A DNA stretch of 64,000 nt from Blastobasis lacticolella (GCA_905147135.1 LR990056.1:5900001-5964000), one strand, 5' to 3'; positions 36,301 to 47,400 are shown, counted from the stretch's first letter. The notes: generated from the letters alone by a model not told the origin. Numbers and translations: made by a program.

Positions 36301-39300
36301 CATGGTCTTACGACGGACGTCGCCCGACCAACAGGAAATCTCTAGATCGTCGCATGACCGTTACCAATTATGATAGCGCCTGAAAGTTTGTAAATATATG
36401 TAGTTTGCTAGTAAACAGATGAAGGAATTACACAGGGGAAGGAAATGCTCTAGACTACATTCGAAGTCAAAGTTTAAGGGCGTTCGCGTTGTCCGCTCCG
36501 GGCGCTTCATTGCTGGCCTTTCAGGCACTCTGTTACACGCGCCACATACTAATAAGACGTCTTAATTATTAACGTTTCCTTTGGCTGTAATTGCTCGACC
36601 TTTATATTACATACGGCTTAGGAACGGAACGCGTTGCCTGCAAGTGTGTTCCCTGATCAATATAATATGGATGCCTTCAAGGCTAGAGTGAATAGGCTGT
36701 TCCAAGACGGGCATGCTTCATCTATGGCCGCATCGTCACTTACCAACAGGTGAGATGGTGGTCAAACGCCTGTCTTGTCTAAATAAAAAGAAAAAAACTC
36801 TAACTGTTGTTGTGTCGTGGTGTGCTATGTGTAATAAATTTCGTATATGTATACGTATATGTAATAAGATTCGTGGCGCCGTTCAACGTAGCGCACACCA
36901 ATCTAGAGTCTCGTTCTTTCTAAACCCTACTGACCGCTCCAGGTGAGACTCCTTCCGAACTTGAGGATGCCGATGTCGTTGGGCTGCACCACGGCCGGCA
37001 GGTTGTTGTTGTACAGAGGATGGTTGTAGAATTCGCTGGTTTCGAACAGGATCTCGGGCCGGGTGAGGTTCACGGCGCCTGCGCGGAGCACGAACGTTAT
37101 GCGCCTGACGGATGAAGGGAAATATTAGATCGTCGCCATTGTCACATTAACATAGGTACAAAGAATAAAACGGTAGAAATAGTGTGTTATATTGAATATA
37201 TTCACAAATAAAAATTTGGGGCGATGAAAAAATAGTAATAGAATAAGAATTTTAAATTTTTTGTCTGTCTGTTTGTACACTCTGGAACTACTGGACAGAT
37301 TTGATTGAAACTTTTTTTATTGTGTAGCTATTAAGCCTGGGCAACATATGGGGTATAATTTATTTTGGAAACTGAAACACCTGATGTAGAACCATAATTG
37401 ACCAGCAAGACCATAAGAAATATGGAAATGTCGCCGAATGGATTTTAATGGATCATCACAGTTTAGTAGTTTGGCGTCTAACTTAAAATCTAGACCATGT
37501 TTCATCTAATTTGGTTAGGTAGAACCAGAAATACAGCTTCACCTCTCCATAGTACCCGCTTCCATACATTAGGGAGGTCATTTAAAATTGTCGTGCGGAA
37601 AAAGAATAACTGCCCTAAAAACGATTTCCGCACGGACGAAGTCGCTTGCAAAACGGACTGACGGAAGTGACGGACTTTCGACGAGGCCACAGCACAAGCG
37701 AGACACAAAGTTATATCTCGCGCGACATGGCATTAGGCTACGCAAGCTGGAGCGATATTTGCGTCACGTCGCGTTGGTCGAATCGTCCGCATCTGGACTT
37801 AAGCCTTACCTACAATTATTATATAAAAAATCTACTAACCCAGCAGTACAATGCGCGGCAGTGAGTCCCCACTCGCTGTGTATGATGGTGCCTCCGCAGG
37901 CGGAGACGGCGCCCACGGGGCTGACCATGCGCACTGACAGCTGGAACGGGAGCTGACCCTCACGCGCCTCCCAACCGGACACGATGCGCGATGCTGAGCG
38001 CTCTGGGGAGTCGGGGGTCCGGGGTTGGTGAGAAGTTCATGTCATCTTCATCATCATCACAGCCCATAACAGTCCACTGCAGGACTTTGGGCCCCTCCCA
38101 CGAAAGGGCAGGTTATTGCAATAATCTCTACATGTGGCAGGCAGATTGGAGATCGCAGTGTTTTAATATAACAATGGTAAACGCTGCTGCCCATTTCGGA
38201 GACTCTAGACCTTTTGCCTCGAAAACATTAGTCGCCTTGTGCCTTCGACACCAACGAGTGTAAGGGGTTGTTGCTATTCTACTCTGTCTGACACCACACG
38301 GTCAAGTTCAGATAAGTTCATGTGTTAGTGATTAATAGGTATTCAGGCTAAGTATATCACCATAGTTATTCAGGTTATAAGAATTCGTAAATTAAGTTAC
38401 CTCTGGCATCTTCTGGGAACGTGAAGGGATCTGGGTTGGCCGACACCTGGAATTATAGAAAAATAAATTCAGTATGAAACATTTGTGTAGTTTGCCGAAT
38501 GTAGTTTTAGTCTGATATAGTATACATATCTTGTGCAAGAACATGTGATTAGCAAAGGGATTAGTGTTAATACATACAAGCAAATCCCTTTAGCATTTAG
38601 AATGTTAATTACACTTACTTATCGATGTTGGCTGCCATGTGGATTGATAAAATCTTAGCTAAGGATGTAGATTACATCGATGTATGATTAATAGATATTC
38701 GATAGGTACCTACTTAATTATTTTGTAATGTTTGAAAAAATATGTTTAGATACATCAGTGAAAGATAACATCGTTTCTTTCAATTATGGATCAATCTGCG
38801 TGAATATGGTGCAGCACCAAGTAGCCTTGGGAGTACGTTTTTCATACAAATTTTATTTAAGTAATCTGTTAGGTACATTCGTTCAAGGATTTGACGATTT
38901 ATGTCTGTGCAATTGGCCATTAGTAAATGTATTAAATTAACCGCGAAATGAATATCTACATGTTAATAATATAAAACAAAGCAATGAAAAAGAAAAATAA
39001 TGAAATCACGAATTCTGGTTTTTTCGATTTAACTGCTTAATTTATTTCCTTAAGCTATAAAAAGGCATTTCGCGGTTAATTTTATACATTTACTAAGAGT
39101 ATAAACCTTAATACAATTACTAAACACTCAAACGAATAACATAATAACAAGAGAATGACTCAACCCTCAACTTGACTAGCGATTATTAACTTTAATAATA
39201 CCTAAAGCAAACGATCATGCTTATTATCTGACGGTAAGTGATCACAGGCACTCAAAGATACCACGAATGCGTTGTCAGCCTTTGAATGTAGGCAATGTTG

Positions 39301-42300
39301 TAAACTAAAAATTTTTTTAAATTTGTTAATTCAGCTTTGTAATAAAAAACATATTTTACCTAAGCATTATATTCCCGGTCCTTAGACCATTTTGGTGTAG
39401 CGGAGATTCCTATAATAACAGCTAAGACTGACTTACTAAAGTGCCATTGTTAACTATACATAAGTACTTACATACTATCACTATACTGTACGACCGAAAT
39501 ACATTTATACAGGGTCCGACGCCGAAGTGTTACCTACCAATTGAAGGGTACAGGATAAAAACATGATATGTCATAATTTTCAATATTTTTATCTATGTCA
39601 ACTTCATTTGCAATAATTCGTTTTTACAAAAGAATTACAGGGGTCCCTGAAAATACGTATCAATCGTGGCGAACCGAAATGTATGTAAAATACAAAACCT
39701 CTACACTTTTAACTGCATTTTGCTCAAAATCAATTCTATGTGACATAGCATGTTTTTCCCCTGTGCCCTTCAATTATAAATAATATTCTAGTGTTGACAA
39801 TTTTGGCTTTTTTTTTAGTTAAAAACTTTAGTATTTTCATAGAATACGATGTTGCCGTGTGGTGTCCGGCAGAGTAAAATAACACTAAACTCATACGAGT
39901 TTAGTGACACCCATATGGGTGTCGTAGAAGGCGACTAATGTTTTCGAGGCACTAGAGTGTCCGAATGCTGGAAAATGGGCAGCAGCGTTTTCTATTGTTA
40001 TATTTATAACATTGCAATCTCCAACCCGCCTGCCATTTCGTGGGAGTGGCCCTGAGCCGTGCAGTAGATTATTATGGGCTGTGATGAGGTTGATGACTAA
40101 GATATCGAAACAAAATTTCAAAGTAAAAATAAAGTTATATTATATGATGTAGCCAATTTTAGCGCGAATAACAGCATCGAGTCTATCCCAAAAAATTCGC
40201 ACGCTGTACGAATGCGCTCTGATGTTTATTTTATCCACAGGAAAGTTTTCGATCTCGAAAGTTAGTGACATATAAATATATATAAATATATGTGTAGCGA
40301 ATTTAATTTTTGAATAAATTATTTACTATTTAGATATAAGTGTAAAACAATTTGCGAATAAAGATGATAGTGTATAGCTTTTTACGATTAGAATTAAAAT
40401 TGTGAACAGATGAGGCCCAATTATATTTAATATAAGGGAAAATATTCACAGAACAACAGCAGAGTAGGTAAAGAAAATAAAAACTCGTTAAACCCGTATG
40501 AAGAGGGAATTTTTTGGGAAATACAATATATGAGCACAAAATTATCCTTATCGACCGTAACATTTCAGATATAAATAATTTCTTCGTGTATCGATATTGT
40601 AACTTTATACCTAACTATAAGATAAAATAATTATAACTATAAAATAACGAATACTGGGAATTTCAAAGCGATAAGCCCATAACCAATTGTTGATTGACGA
40701 ATGTCTTCTTGATTAAATAAACAATTCTGGAATACCCAGTAATGAGGTCATGATGGTTAATTTCATTTTCAATAAGTAATAAAGATATCGGCACTTGTTC
40801 ACTTCAAATATCGTTGGTACCTACAAATTTGGATCGACAGTGTGCCTATTTTACTATCGGTCAACATTGACCTGTGAACTGGGTTTTTCCCAGAATATCA
40901 CAATAATATTGCCAACGTTTAAAGAATAGCTATTACAGTATGATATAATATGGACCTATTTTACCTAGAGCTATGGTCACTACAGGAAAAATAAAATTAA
41001 TTATTCATACAATACCGTTTTCAAACCACGTCCCGAGCCACAACGACCAATTGTGAGTGAGTAATTTGGTCCTAGTAGCCCAAGATAAACTATAATGAAC
41101 TATAAACTCTCCATTAGCTAAATACTTATCAGCTTTTAGGTTTATTATCGTTTTTCTACGTCAATTGCTATCAATTCATTTTAATATTTTGAGTTGCAAG
41201 GATGATATTAAAAAGTGTGTAGAAGGAGGGAGTAATAAAAAATTATTAATATGTTAATTAAATAACTTTAATTTAAGGTAAAACACTTATAATAATTATA
41301 ACAATCTCAATACTGAAAAACTAGTCTTAAAAATAAATTACAATATGAATACTATGCTTTTTTAGAAGCTAATTTAACATATTCTAAAATTGTAAGATAA
41401 CAAAATACATAATAAGTGGACAAAGATAAGCAGTTGTTTCTTTGCTTGCGGAGATCTCTTACTACTGTTGCTAGATCGATCGTCGAACTCTCATTGTATC
41501 TCGATATGCTGATGTCTAGAGCGCAGAAAGCTCCTGTGCGATTTAATCCAGCAGAGCAGTGGACCACCATAGGAGGAAAGTTGGAACTCTTGTTATCAAA
41601 CTCCACATGTGCTTGAGCCTTTCTGACTTTGAGAACAAAGTTAAGAAAGTTTGATCGGCTTTGAGGCACGCTTTTATGAGGCCAATCGGTGTAAGTGAAG
41701 TGTGTGAGGTCTAATGAGTCTCCACTGTCGTCTGTCATCCGTAGCTTGGTCACTATATGGTCACAAAAGGTCTTTACTTTCTTTGTTTCAATGATGAAGT
41801 CACCGAACCACACTGTCCTTCCTTTCTTCGGGTCCCAGTACTGGTAACAGACTTCCTGTTCTTCTTCGTGTGTTTTTGTCAACATAACGATAACTCTGGA
41901 TTGATATCCAAACACCATTTTCCAAAAATCTTCGGCTGTTGACTGAAGTGGGCCCTGTCAGCACAAATACTTGCCTCGAGTTTTGTACCCGTTGACGTGA
42001 TTGGCGTTAATATAGTCGCTTTCTCCGTTTTCTGCTGGTAAGATCACTCTGTTATGATCAAAACAAGGTAAAAACCAGTATCTATTTTTCAAAATATTTT
42101 CTTCCTTCATCGATATGCTGCAACTGTACTCAACTTTTTCGTCTAATATTCTCCGTTGTTCTTGTTCGAGGATCTTGATTATTCTTTCTTCATTGTAACT
42201 AACGCCAGATTCTTTTTTCGTAGAAATCCCACCCATTTTTAAAAATTTATTTTCACAGGATGAGAGTCCTTGTTTCGACTGAAGATCAGTATCGACTGAA

Positions 42301-45300
42301 AATATTATACTGATCGTGACACATTTATACTAATGAATTTCAGCATTAATATTAACTTTTTCCTCCCTGAATGAACAATTTAACCAATATGACGCACGAG
42401 GTTTCAGTTTATTGAGTTTGATATTTATTTCAACATCATTAAAAATTAATTTTATCTATAAAAATTCCCATGTGGTTAATTAACAAGCCTATCAGTGAGT
42501 TCAAATGTTATCATGAACTTCTTTTCCTTTAAAAACCTTACAAATTACAATCAAAACCCTTTATTTGGAGTTTAGGAAACTAAAGCGATGATATGGAGCA
42601 TCATGTTTCAGTATATGAAATTAACTATTTCTTATATTATTTAACATTACTAATTTTCAAGTAATACTTCCTCTACAGGAAGTGAATCACCATAATGTAG
42701 TTAACTTTAGGCAGTCAAAGGACCAATATAAATAGGATTTCTCTATGAATTGTATCATAACTTTATTTTTGATTGTACGAACAGTACCTTTGATTTTTTT
42801 TCTGATTTTTGAAAGAAAAATTTAAAAAGAGGAAGGGTGTAATTGTATCGAAAGCTCTGCAAAAGATAAGACAGGTGAACAAAGACTCTATCAGCCAAGC
42901 AGAGAATTAAGTTTTTTGTTACAACGTATGACATAAATTCGTTATAAACAATATGAAGTAATGTAGATTGGTAACGTCCCATATGGAGCACGCGGTAATT
43001 CGGACGGCGATAACATTTAACCTATGGGAAAACCCGCGATAGAAAGTATTTTTGTTTATGAATCCCTCTATATCAGCCGACTATATAAGAGTCTTCCAGT
43101 AGGAAGCAGTATTATTGCGATTCGGGACTTCAAGAAGTGACATCTTACTCTCTCTAAAAATGGATTCTGATAAATTAAACGACACATTCGGTCCAGATCC
43201 TACAAGCAGAAACTATACGATATTCCATTTGATTGCTAAATCTGACTGTCACGATATTTTGGATAGAATATATAACCATTCTGGAGATAAAGACTTTCAG
43301 CACATACTAAAACTCAAGGATGACGACGGAAACACGTGTCTCCATACTGTCGTAAGGTGCCGAAGTGGAAGTGATGCTGACGATATGATATCGTTGATGG
43401 TAGCTATGGGAGCAGACTTGAATGCCCAGGATAATGCAGGAGACACTGTTTTGCATAAAGCAGTGAAAAAGGGGGACCACAAGCTGGTAGAAGGATTAGT
43501 AGAGATGCACGCCGATAAAGACATTAATAATGAAGATGGATTGACGGCTTATCAAATTGCTGAGCAAAACAATGATGAAGAAATAATGAAGATGCTTATA
43601 ATGAAGATTGAAGAAAATAATAGTTCTGGATGTTCAGTAAGCCCGTTTAACTTAAGTGAAATTCTAGGTTTTCTATCAAATTCAACAGATTAACTACTTT
43701 TATTTTTGCTTGTGAATTGTGCAAGCTTTGATTTTATAAGCCATAGTTTTTAAGTGTTTTATTAAATGGGTGAATTGTAAGGGTGAATGATAATTGTAAT
43801 TAGAATGTATAAGTTTTAAATGATTATAATCTTTTACCCTTATAAATTTATCTGTATAAATTTTGCGTGGGCATAAACGGATGTCCTTTGGTTAACCAGT
43901 ACCTAAAGTTCTTATCAACGAACACTGAGGGAAACCAACCCGTAACTATGATTCAGAATGGGTACTTTTGATAGGAATTGTCACTGCAATTTTCTCAAAA
44001 TAAAACGATGCGCATGTCTCTCGTTTTAGGTCTTTGAAAAAATAAAAACAGGGTTACATATTAAATCCTTAATTTCATTAGGTGTTTAAAAAAATTTTTT
44101 ACAAATTCCTTACATAACTTTGGTATCTTTAGTTTATTTATAAAATACAATCACACTAGAAATTACATAAATCTTATACTAACTTATCTTATGACTGAAT
44201 TTATTCTTAAAAAATATTAATAATAATACCATCAGTCGTGATAAGTATAAGGATGCAGAGAAATTTCAGTTTTTTTATCTAAAATCCAATATCTTTTTCT
44301 AAATTATGTTTTACTTAACTTTTTAAGTACTATTCGATCTTACAATGAAATGTTCTTAGAACTACGTTTACATTTTACGGGCAAAGACACATACTTAATG
44401 AATCTTCAAATTAAACAAATTTAGTTAATAAAAAAATTCATGTTTTGTTTATTTTAAGTTTACAATAAATATTTTTTTCTGTTTAGGTTATTTTATTATT
44501 TTTTATTTAACTGTCAAACGTGATAGTTCCTCCAAATCACTTAGAGCTAACACACATATGAGTAATTAAATTTTTCAAGGATTCTTTGTTGGTAAAAAAT
44601 ACAAATACGCTCAATATTTCAGCACTAAATATCAAAAATTTATTTAATACACAACCAGAAGATCACTATTAAAAAAATTAAAATTTTGAGTTAAAATACT
44701 ATAGATAAAGATCACAAATCAATAGTCATAATTTCCGTGAGCCCTTAGTTCAAACATGATATCAATTTTAAAAAACTATAGCAGGAAAAAGACTTCACTA
44801 ACTTATAAATAGTTCCATTTACAAGATCTTATTAGTGAGCAACCGACTGGAGGCAAAAGAAATAAGATTTGACCTGAGCCTGATCCCAGCATTGAAAAAC
44901 CCGAATGTTAAATAATAGGATGATAAAAATATTACTAAGCGGCAAATATCTTGAGGAAAAAAGGTTCCAAAAAGAATCACTTTGTAGGGTTTTGAACGTG
45001 CTGAATGACACACAATTTTGCAGTTAAAAAAAAATTTCTTTAAATTTACAAATTTAATTGGTTTGAAATTTTAACTTTCAACATCGAAATTATCCCTGTT
45101 CCCATTCTCGACGAAGAGGTGGATGAAATTATTGTAATAAAATTAAACTGGGAACTTTTTATTGTAAAGACATTGGGTTTCAAGGGCTTTACGGGATAGT
45201 GCCGAGTCTTGTAGAACCGACCAATGGTTTCTACCTAATTGATTATGTGCCCAAGGTAACAATGCACCGTTTAATATCTTTTCACGGTAGATTTGTTGGC

Positions 45301-45769
45301 GTATCTTTATGCCCTGATAAACGAAAACGTGTAGTTAGCGCCCTGTGGCAGTTACCATGGCTCAAACCATCACAGATGCTGATGCTTGCTTTCAAGAGTA
45401 GTTCGCTAATCTAAATTATATTTTGATTCGCGCTTTAACCGTACGTACATAAACGTTTTATTTGTTTACATTGCAGAACAGTGAAAAATCGTTTTTCAAT
45501 AAAAAATCAAAAAAATCTAGAAAGACCAAATTTTCTAGCCAATCATGTCCGTCCAGCGTATAAGCATTATATAAAGGAACATATTTAATAAAAAGAAATG
45601 TCTTTTCGACATACTGAAGTTCTTAAATAAAATAAATTAGAATTTACTAAATTACAGTATTTTAATTTGGTAATACTCGATGGGAGGACCCTGTAGAAAG
45701 AAAACTAAGGAAAATTCTCACCGTTATCCCGGCTAAGGCAATCAAAAACACCACACTCCACGAAGCCAT
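33369..45769 (-). CDS. Secreted chymotrypsin/brachyurin-like serine protease with long acidic tail (8 coding exons)
   Basis: Coding exons, 5' to 3': 45722-45769, 38401-38446, 37840-38002, 36935-37104, 35832-35933, 35084-35229, 34541-34649, 33369-34033. All introns are GT-AG and all codon phases agree, giving 482 residues. Residues 1-16 are a hydrophobic signal start (MASWSVVFLIALAGIT). Activation would be by cleavage after Arg37 before IVSG. The catalytic triad is His82 (TAAHC), Asp129 (NDIGIL) and Ser228 (CQGDSGGP). The S1 pocket base is Ser222, as in chymotrypsins rather than trypsins. Residues ~287-482 are a low-complexity Ser/Glu/Pro/Val tail absent from ordinary family members. Role inferred: extracellular or gut proteolysis. 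GATA-type motifs lie upstream (45848-45875). Intron 1 (7.3 kb) contains the bracovirus-like genes. Confidence 0.85.
33430..33880 (-). repeat. 39-bp coding minisatellite (13-residue repeats)
   Basis: The last protease exon encodes PESSEESPEVPEV-type units repeated about eight to ten times, with shorter variants toward the C-terminus (SEEVPEVTEVPET type). The reading frame is kept because the unit is a multiple of three. The resulting chain is strongly acidic and Pro-rich, likely unstructured, with many potential phosphorylation or glycosylation serines. Confidence 0.85.
34130..34235 (-). repeat. LINE 3'-end fragment in protease intron 7
   Basis: Resembles the 3' end of the LINE at 22815 ('cttaa.ctaccagtc.accag', with a TTTA run on the low side). 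It has no coding part. Confidence 0.5.
34846..35030 (+). repeat. Interspersed repeat family D, copy 1
   Basis: Body 'gttgcctgcgagtgt ... ggctgttcctagacaggcatgctt ... caccaggtgagatggcggtc', with an A-rich end. Other copies are at 36595-36787 and 60415-60605. Confidence 0.65.
35290..35460 (+). pseudogene. RTE-like LINE ORF2 tail fragment
   Basis: Encodes a 'DDLVQIAG'-type stretch and 'EAYAQQWAS'-type ending like the fragment at 13010-13375. It lies in protease intron 5 and is too short to be functional. Confidence 0.55.
35945..36025 (-). repeat. LINE 3'-end fragment in protease intron 4
   Basis: TTTA run followed by 'cactttattgcacacaataa' and 'cgacacaacaggcc'. A related piece is at 50885-50990 in the FAR 3' intron. 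Confidence 0.5.
36264..36381. mobile_element. 118-bp MITE
   Basis: Inverted ends AGGCGCTATC, then 'att.attggcaacgg' in diverged form (reverse complement ending 36381). It lies in protease intron 4. Confidence 0.6.
36595..36787 (+). repeat. Interspersed repeat family D, copy 2
   Basis: Shares 'cgcgttgcctgcaagtgtgt', 'ggctgttcc' and 'aggtgagatggtggtcaaa' with 34846-35030. It lies in protease intron 4, about 150 bases before exon 4. Confidence 0.6.
37255..37660 (+). repeat. Lepidopteran 'tctgtctgtttgt ... cggacgaagtcgc' repeat
   Basis: Starts with a TCTG/TTTG run and 'ggaactactggacagattt' and ends with 'cgcacggacgaagtcgctt'. The same start and end types bracket the array at 61390-62103. It lies in protease intron 3. 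Confidence 0.5.
38048..38304 (+). repeat. Interspersed repeat family B, copy 2
   Basis: Near full-length match to 2093-2330. It begins 46 bases upstream of the exon 3 acceptor of the protease gene, in the 398-base intron 2. Confidence 0.75.
39854..40089 (-). repeat. Interspersed repeat family B, copy 3
   Basis: Reverse-oriented copy ('gccgtgtggtgtccggcag ... gggctgtgatgagg'). It is the last clear host-type repeat before the bracovirus-like genes, so any insertion edge on this side should lie between ~40090 and 41350. Confidence 0.75.
41352..42236 (-). pseudogene. Bracovirus-type protein tyrosine phosphatase, interrupted by one stop
   Basis: Intronless frame of 295 codons from ATG 42236 to TAG/TAA-type end at 41352, in one continuous frame except for TGA at codon 93 (41958-41960). 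The stop falls within the conserved block before the 'QGPL' motif. Downstream the classical PTP features remain: 'IVMLT', a loop reading WPHKSVP at codons 185-191, and the P-loop HCSAGLNRTG with Cys227 and Arg233. The WPD-loop aspartate, the general acid of active PTPs, is His187 here. Such single-exon PTPs are a hallmark of bracoviruses of braconid wasps, where they act in parasitised caterpillar haemocytes; here it lies in a host protease intron. Without readthrough only a 92-residue fragment can be made. A host PTP origin is unlikely given the lack of introns, compact size and neighbour. Confidence 0.75.
42294..42331 (-). promoter_or_regulatory. Putative core promoter of the PTP gene
   Basis: On the minus strand a TATAAAT element (42323-42329) is followed about 30 bases later by a TCAGTC initiator-like site (42294-42299), 58 bases before the ATG. 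The spacing is that of a classical arthropod TATA/Inr promoter. Confidence 0.4.
43082..43110 (+). promoter_or_regulatory. Putative core promoter of the ankyrin gene
   Basis: TATATAAG at 43082-43089, with CCAGT (43096-43100) and GCAGT (43106-43110) initiator-like sites at or near the expected distance. The ATG follows 50 bases further at 43160 in an AAAAATGG context. Confidence 0.5.
43160..43693 (+). CDS. Bracovirus-type ankyrin-repeat (I-kappa-B-like, vankyrin) protein
   Basis: Intact single-exon frame of 177 residues. ATG 43160 is chosen because the frame upstream offers only a TTG and because AAAAATGG matches the context of the PTP start. Ankyrin motifs are visible at ~18-38 (NYTIFHLIA, degenerate), ~57-90 (GNTCLHTVV ... 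GADLNAQD), ~94-126 (GDTVLHKAVKKGD ... DINNEDG) and ~127-147 (LTAYQIAEQNN). There is no signal peptide and no membrane segment. The short ankyrin-only layout, without an N-terminal phospho-degron or C-terminal PEST tail, is that of polydnavirus vankyrins, known to bind NF-kappa-B factors and block immune signalling. It is divergent to the PTP gene, 923 bases away. Whether the host expresses it is unknown. Confidence 0.8.
   Translation: MDSDKLNDTFGPDPTSRNYTIFHLIAKSDCHDILDRIYNHSGDKDFQHILKLKDDDGNTCLHTVVRCRSGSDADDMISLMVAMGADLNAQDNAGDTVLHKAVKKGDHKLVEGLVEMHADKDINNEDGLTAYQIAEQNNDEEIMKMLIMKIEENNSSGCSVSPFNLSEILGFLSNSTD
43694..45721. other. Intron 1 remainder, nothing recognised
   Basis: Very AT-rich, without the host SINE and LINE families common elsewhere. 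A 71-codon frame at 45199-45414 has no recognisable motif. The right edge of the bracovirus-like insert should lie somewhere here. Confidence 0.5.
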
Positions 45770-45780
45770 GTTTGGTCACT

Positions 45781-45786
45781 ACTGAT
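45781..45786 (-). promoter_or_regulatory. Initiator-like site of the protease gene
   Basis: ATCAGT on the minus strand, 12-17 bases before the ATG, matches the arthropod initiator consensus (TCAGT). No clear TATA box sits 30 bases upstream. Confidence 0.3.
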
Positions 45787-45789
45787 GTA

Positions 45790-46584
45790 TAGCAAATCGT
45801 TAACGACTCCTCTACTTAACGTGGATTGTCTTAATCAGAGAGATTAATTGATAACATTTACATCGATAAATAATTAATCGGGGTTTAACCAATGTGACGC
45901 GATTGGCAGTAACAATTTTATTTTTAAAACAGAGGAAAATTCAAGTAATTATCTTTTTGCCCATGAATCTAATCTTAACTCTGTTTTAGCTACACACATA
46001 GTTACAGTATGTATATTGGTAGGGTTAAAGGGTCAAATGGGCCTTAGTCAAACTCAACTGCTCGTGGTCCACCTACTGAGAGACGAACGAAATTCTTGCG
46101 AATCGAATAAGAACGTATAAAAATTAAAAGGGATGTTAAGAATACACCAGAAATAGGGTTTCGCCGCATAATGCGAAGACCAGGCGAAGTGGAGAATGAG
46201 GAGTAGGAAAACGAATCCTGGCTGGATGACCGCTAGGATAATGATTATAATAACTACAGCATATAAACATACCTACACTTTGTTTCATTTTGGGGGTGAC
46301 CCCCCCCCCACGCCCATGAATTAACTTCTTTAGCTAGTACTTACAATATTACCATAACCTAGCGTTCCAAGAGTTTTCCTCGGGGGGGTTGTCTGCAAAT
46401 GATAGTGTGTGGCCACCATGAGTCTTCCTCCTTGCCATGTATGAAAAAGGGTTACTCAGCATTCAATAGAAGAAGGTTTTGGAGACTCCACGCTCTGCAG
46501 ACGCTAGAGTATTGAACAAGTGCGGGGTATCTCTACGTAAAAAGTGTAAAAAGCAATCAATGAATAAAGGTGTTATTTTTTTTT
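45790..46584. other. Upstream region of the protease gene
   Basis: Contains several GATA-type motifs (GATAAC and GATAAA near 45850-45872), which are common in gut-expressed lepidopteran genes, and a C run at 46302-46310. No gene. Confidence 0.4.
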
Positions 46585-46589
46585 ATACG

Positions 46590-47300
46590 GCAGACAAACA
46601 GGCAAGCGGGCCACCTGATGGAAAGTGGTCACTGCCGCCTATAGACATCAGCAACACCAGGCGACTCACCAATTCGTTGCCCGCCTCTGAAGAGACCTAC
46701 TACTACATATATACTTCTTGAACGATCCTATGTCATAGTTCAAAGGATACACTGTGGCTCGGAGCTCATTCCACATCCGAATCGTACGAGCGAGAAACGT
46801 TCTTTCGAACCTTCGCGCGGTGACCAACAGAGGGTCTACGTAGTGGGTATGAGTACCCAGCCCAAGGCGGGTGGTGCGATGGCGGAATTGTGCTGTGGGC
46901 ACCAGATTGAAAAGTTCCTCGGAACACAATTTTTACAGCCGATAGAAAGCACATATTGAGCCAAAGTCCTTACGGTTAGCCAGTGGTTCCAACTTGCTTG
47001 TTTGTATGGGATCATCGACAATTCGTACGATGCGTCTTTGTACGTAGTCCAGAGAATTAAGCAGGTCGGCAGTTTCGCCGGCCCAAAGATGGGGACAATA
47101 CTCAGGCTGCACCTGTGCCTTGTACAGCAGCAGGCGCTGCCTGTTATTATTTTAAACTTAGTTGCTTCGCGTGTCCGGAACTCTGTTCGACTATCACGCT
47201 GGATCATGTTACTTTTTCGGGACATAGATTGATGACACTTGGGAAGATAGACTTCTTGTAGTAAAAAAATTTCGTCATCGGTTCCGTAGTTGGGTGATGC
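46590..47300 (-). pseudogene. LINE 3'-end fragment (second LINE family), frameshifted
   Basis: In pieces of two frames it reads as a reverse-transcriptase C-terminal region: 'LLYKAQVQPEYCPHLW', then 'AQFRHRTTRLGLGTHTHYVD' and 'ARTIRMWNELRATVYPLNYD' followed by 'IGSFKKYI'. Frame changes near 46940 and 47130 show decay. It adjoins a reverse family F scrap at 46585-46690. Confidence 0.65.
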
Positions 47301-47304
47301 CCCT

Positions 47305-47400
47305 GGTATTGCAAACATTCATAGGCTGCGGTGACCAGCTTACCATCAGGCAGGCCGTAAGCTTGTTTGCCACCTTAGTAGTATTAAAAAATTTTTTTTA
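47305..47400 (+). repeat. Family F repeat fragment
   Basis: 'cataggctgcggtgaccagc ... ccatcaggcaggccgtaagc ... ccaccttagtagt' with a T/A-rich end. Confidence 0.5.

Noticed and set aside
37588..37956. Plus-strand 122-codon gene
   Set aside because: Overlaps protease exon 3 on the opposite strand and a dispersed repeat; shadow frame.
41352..42236. Host-encoded cytosolic PTP
   Set aside because: A single-exon ~294-codon PTP next to a vankyrin-like gene inside another gene's intron fits a bracovirus source far better, though trees are needed.
45199..45414. Extra bracovirus gene in the intron
   Set aside because: The 71-codon frame shows no recognisable domain and starts without a promoter-like context.
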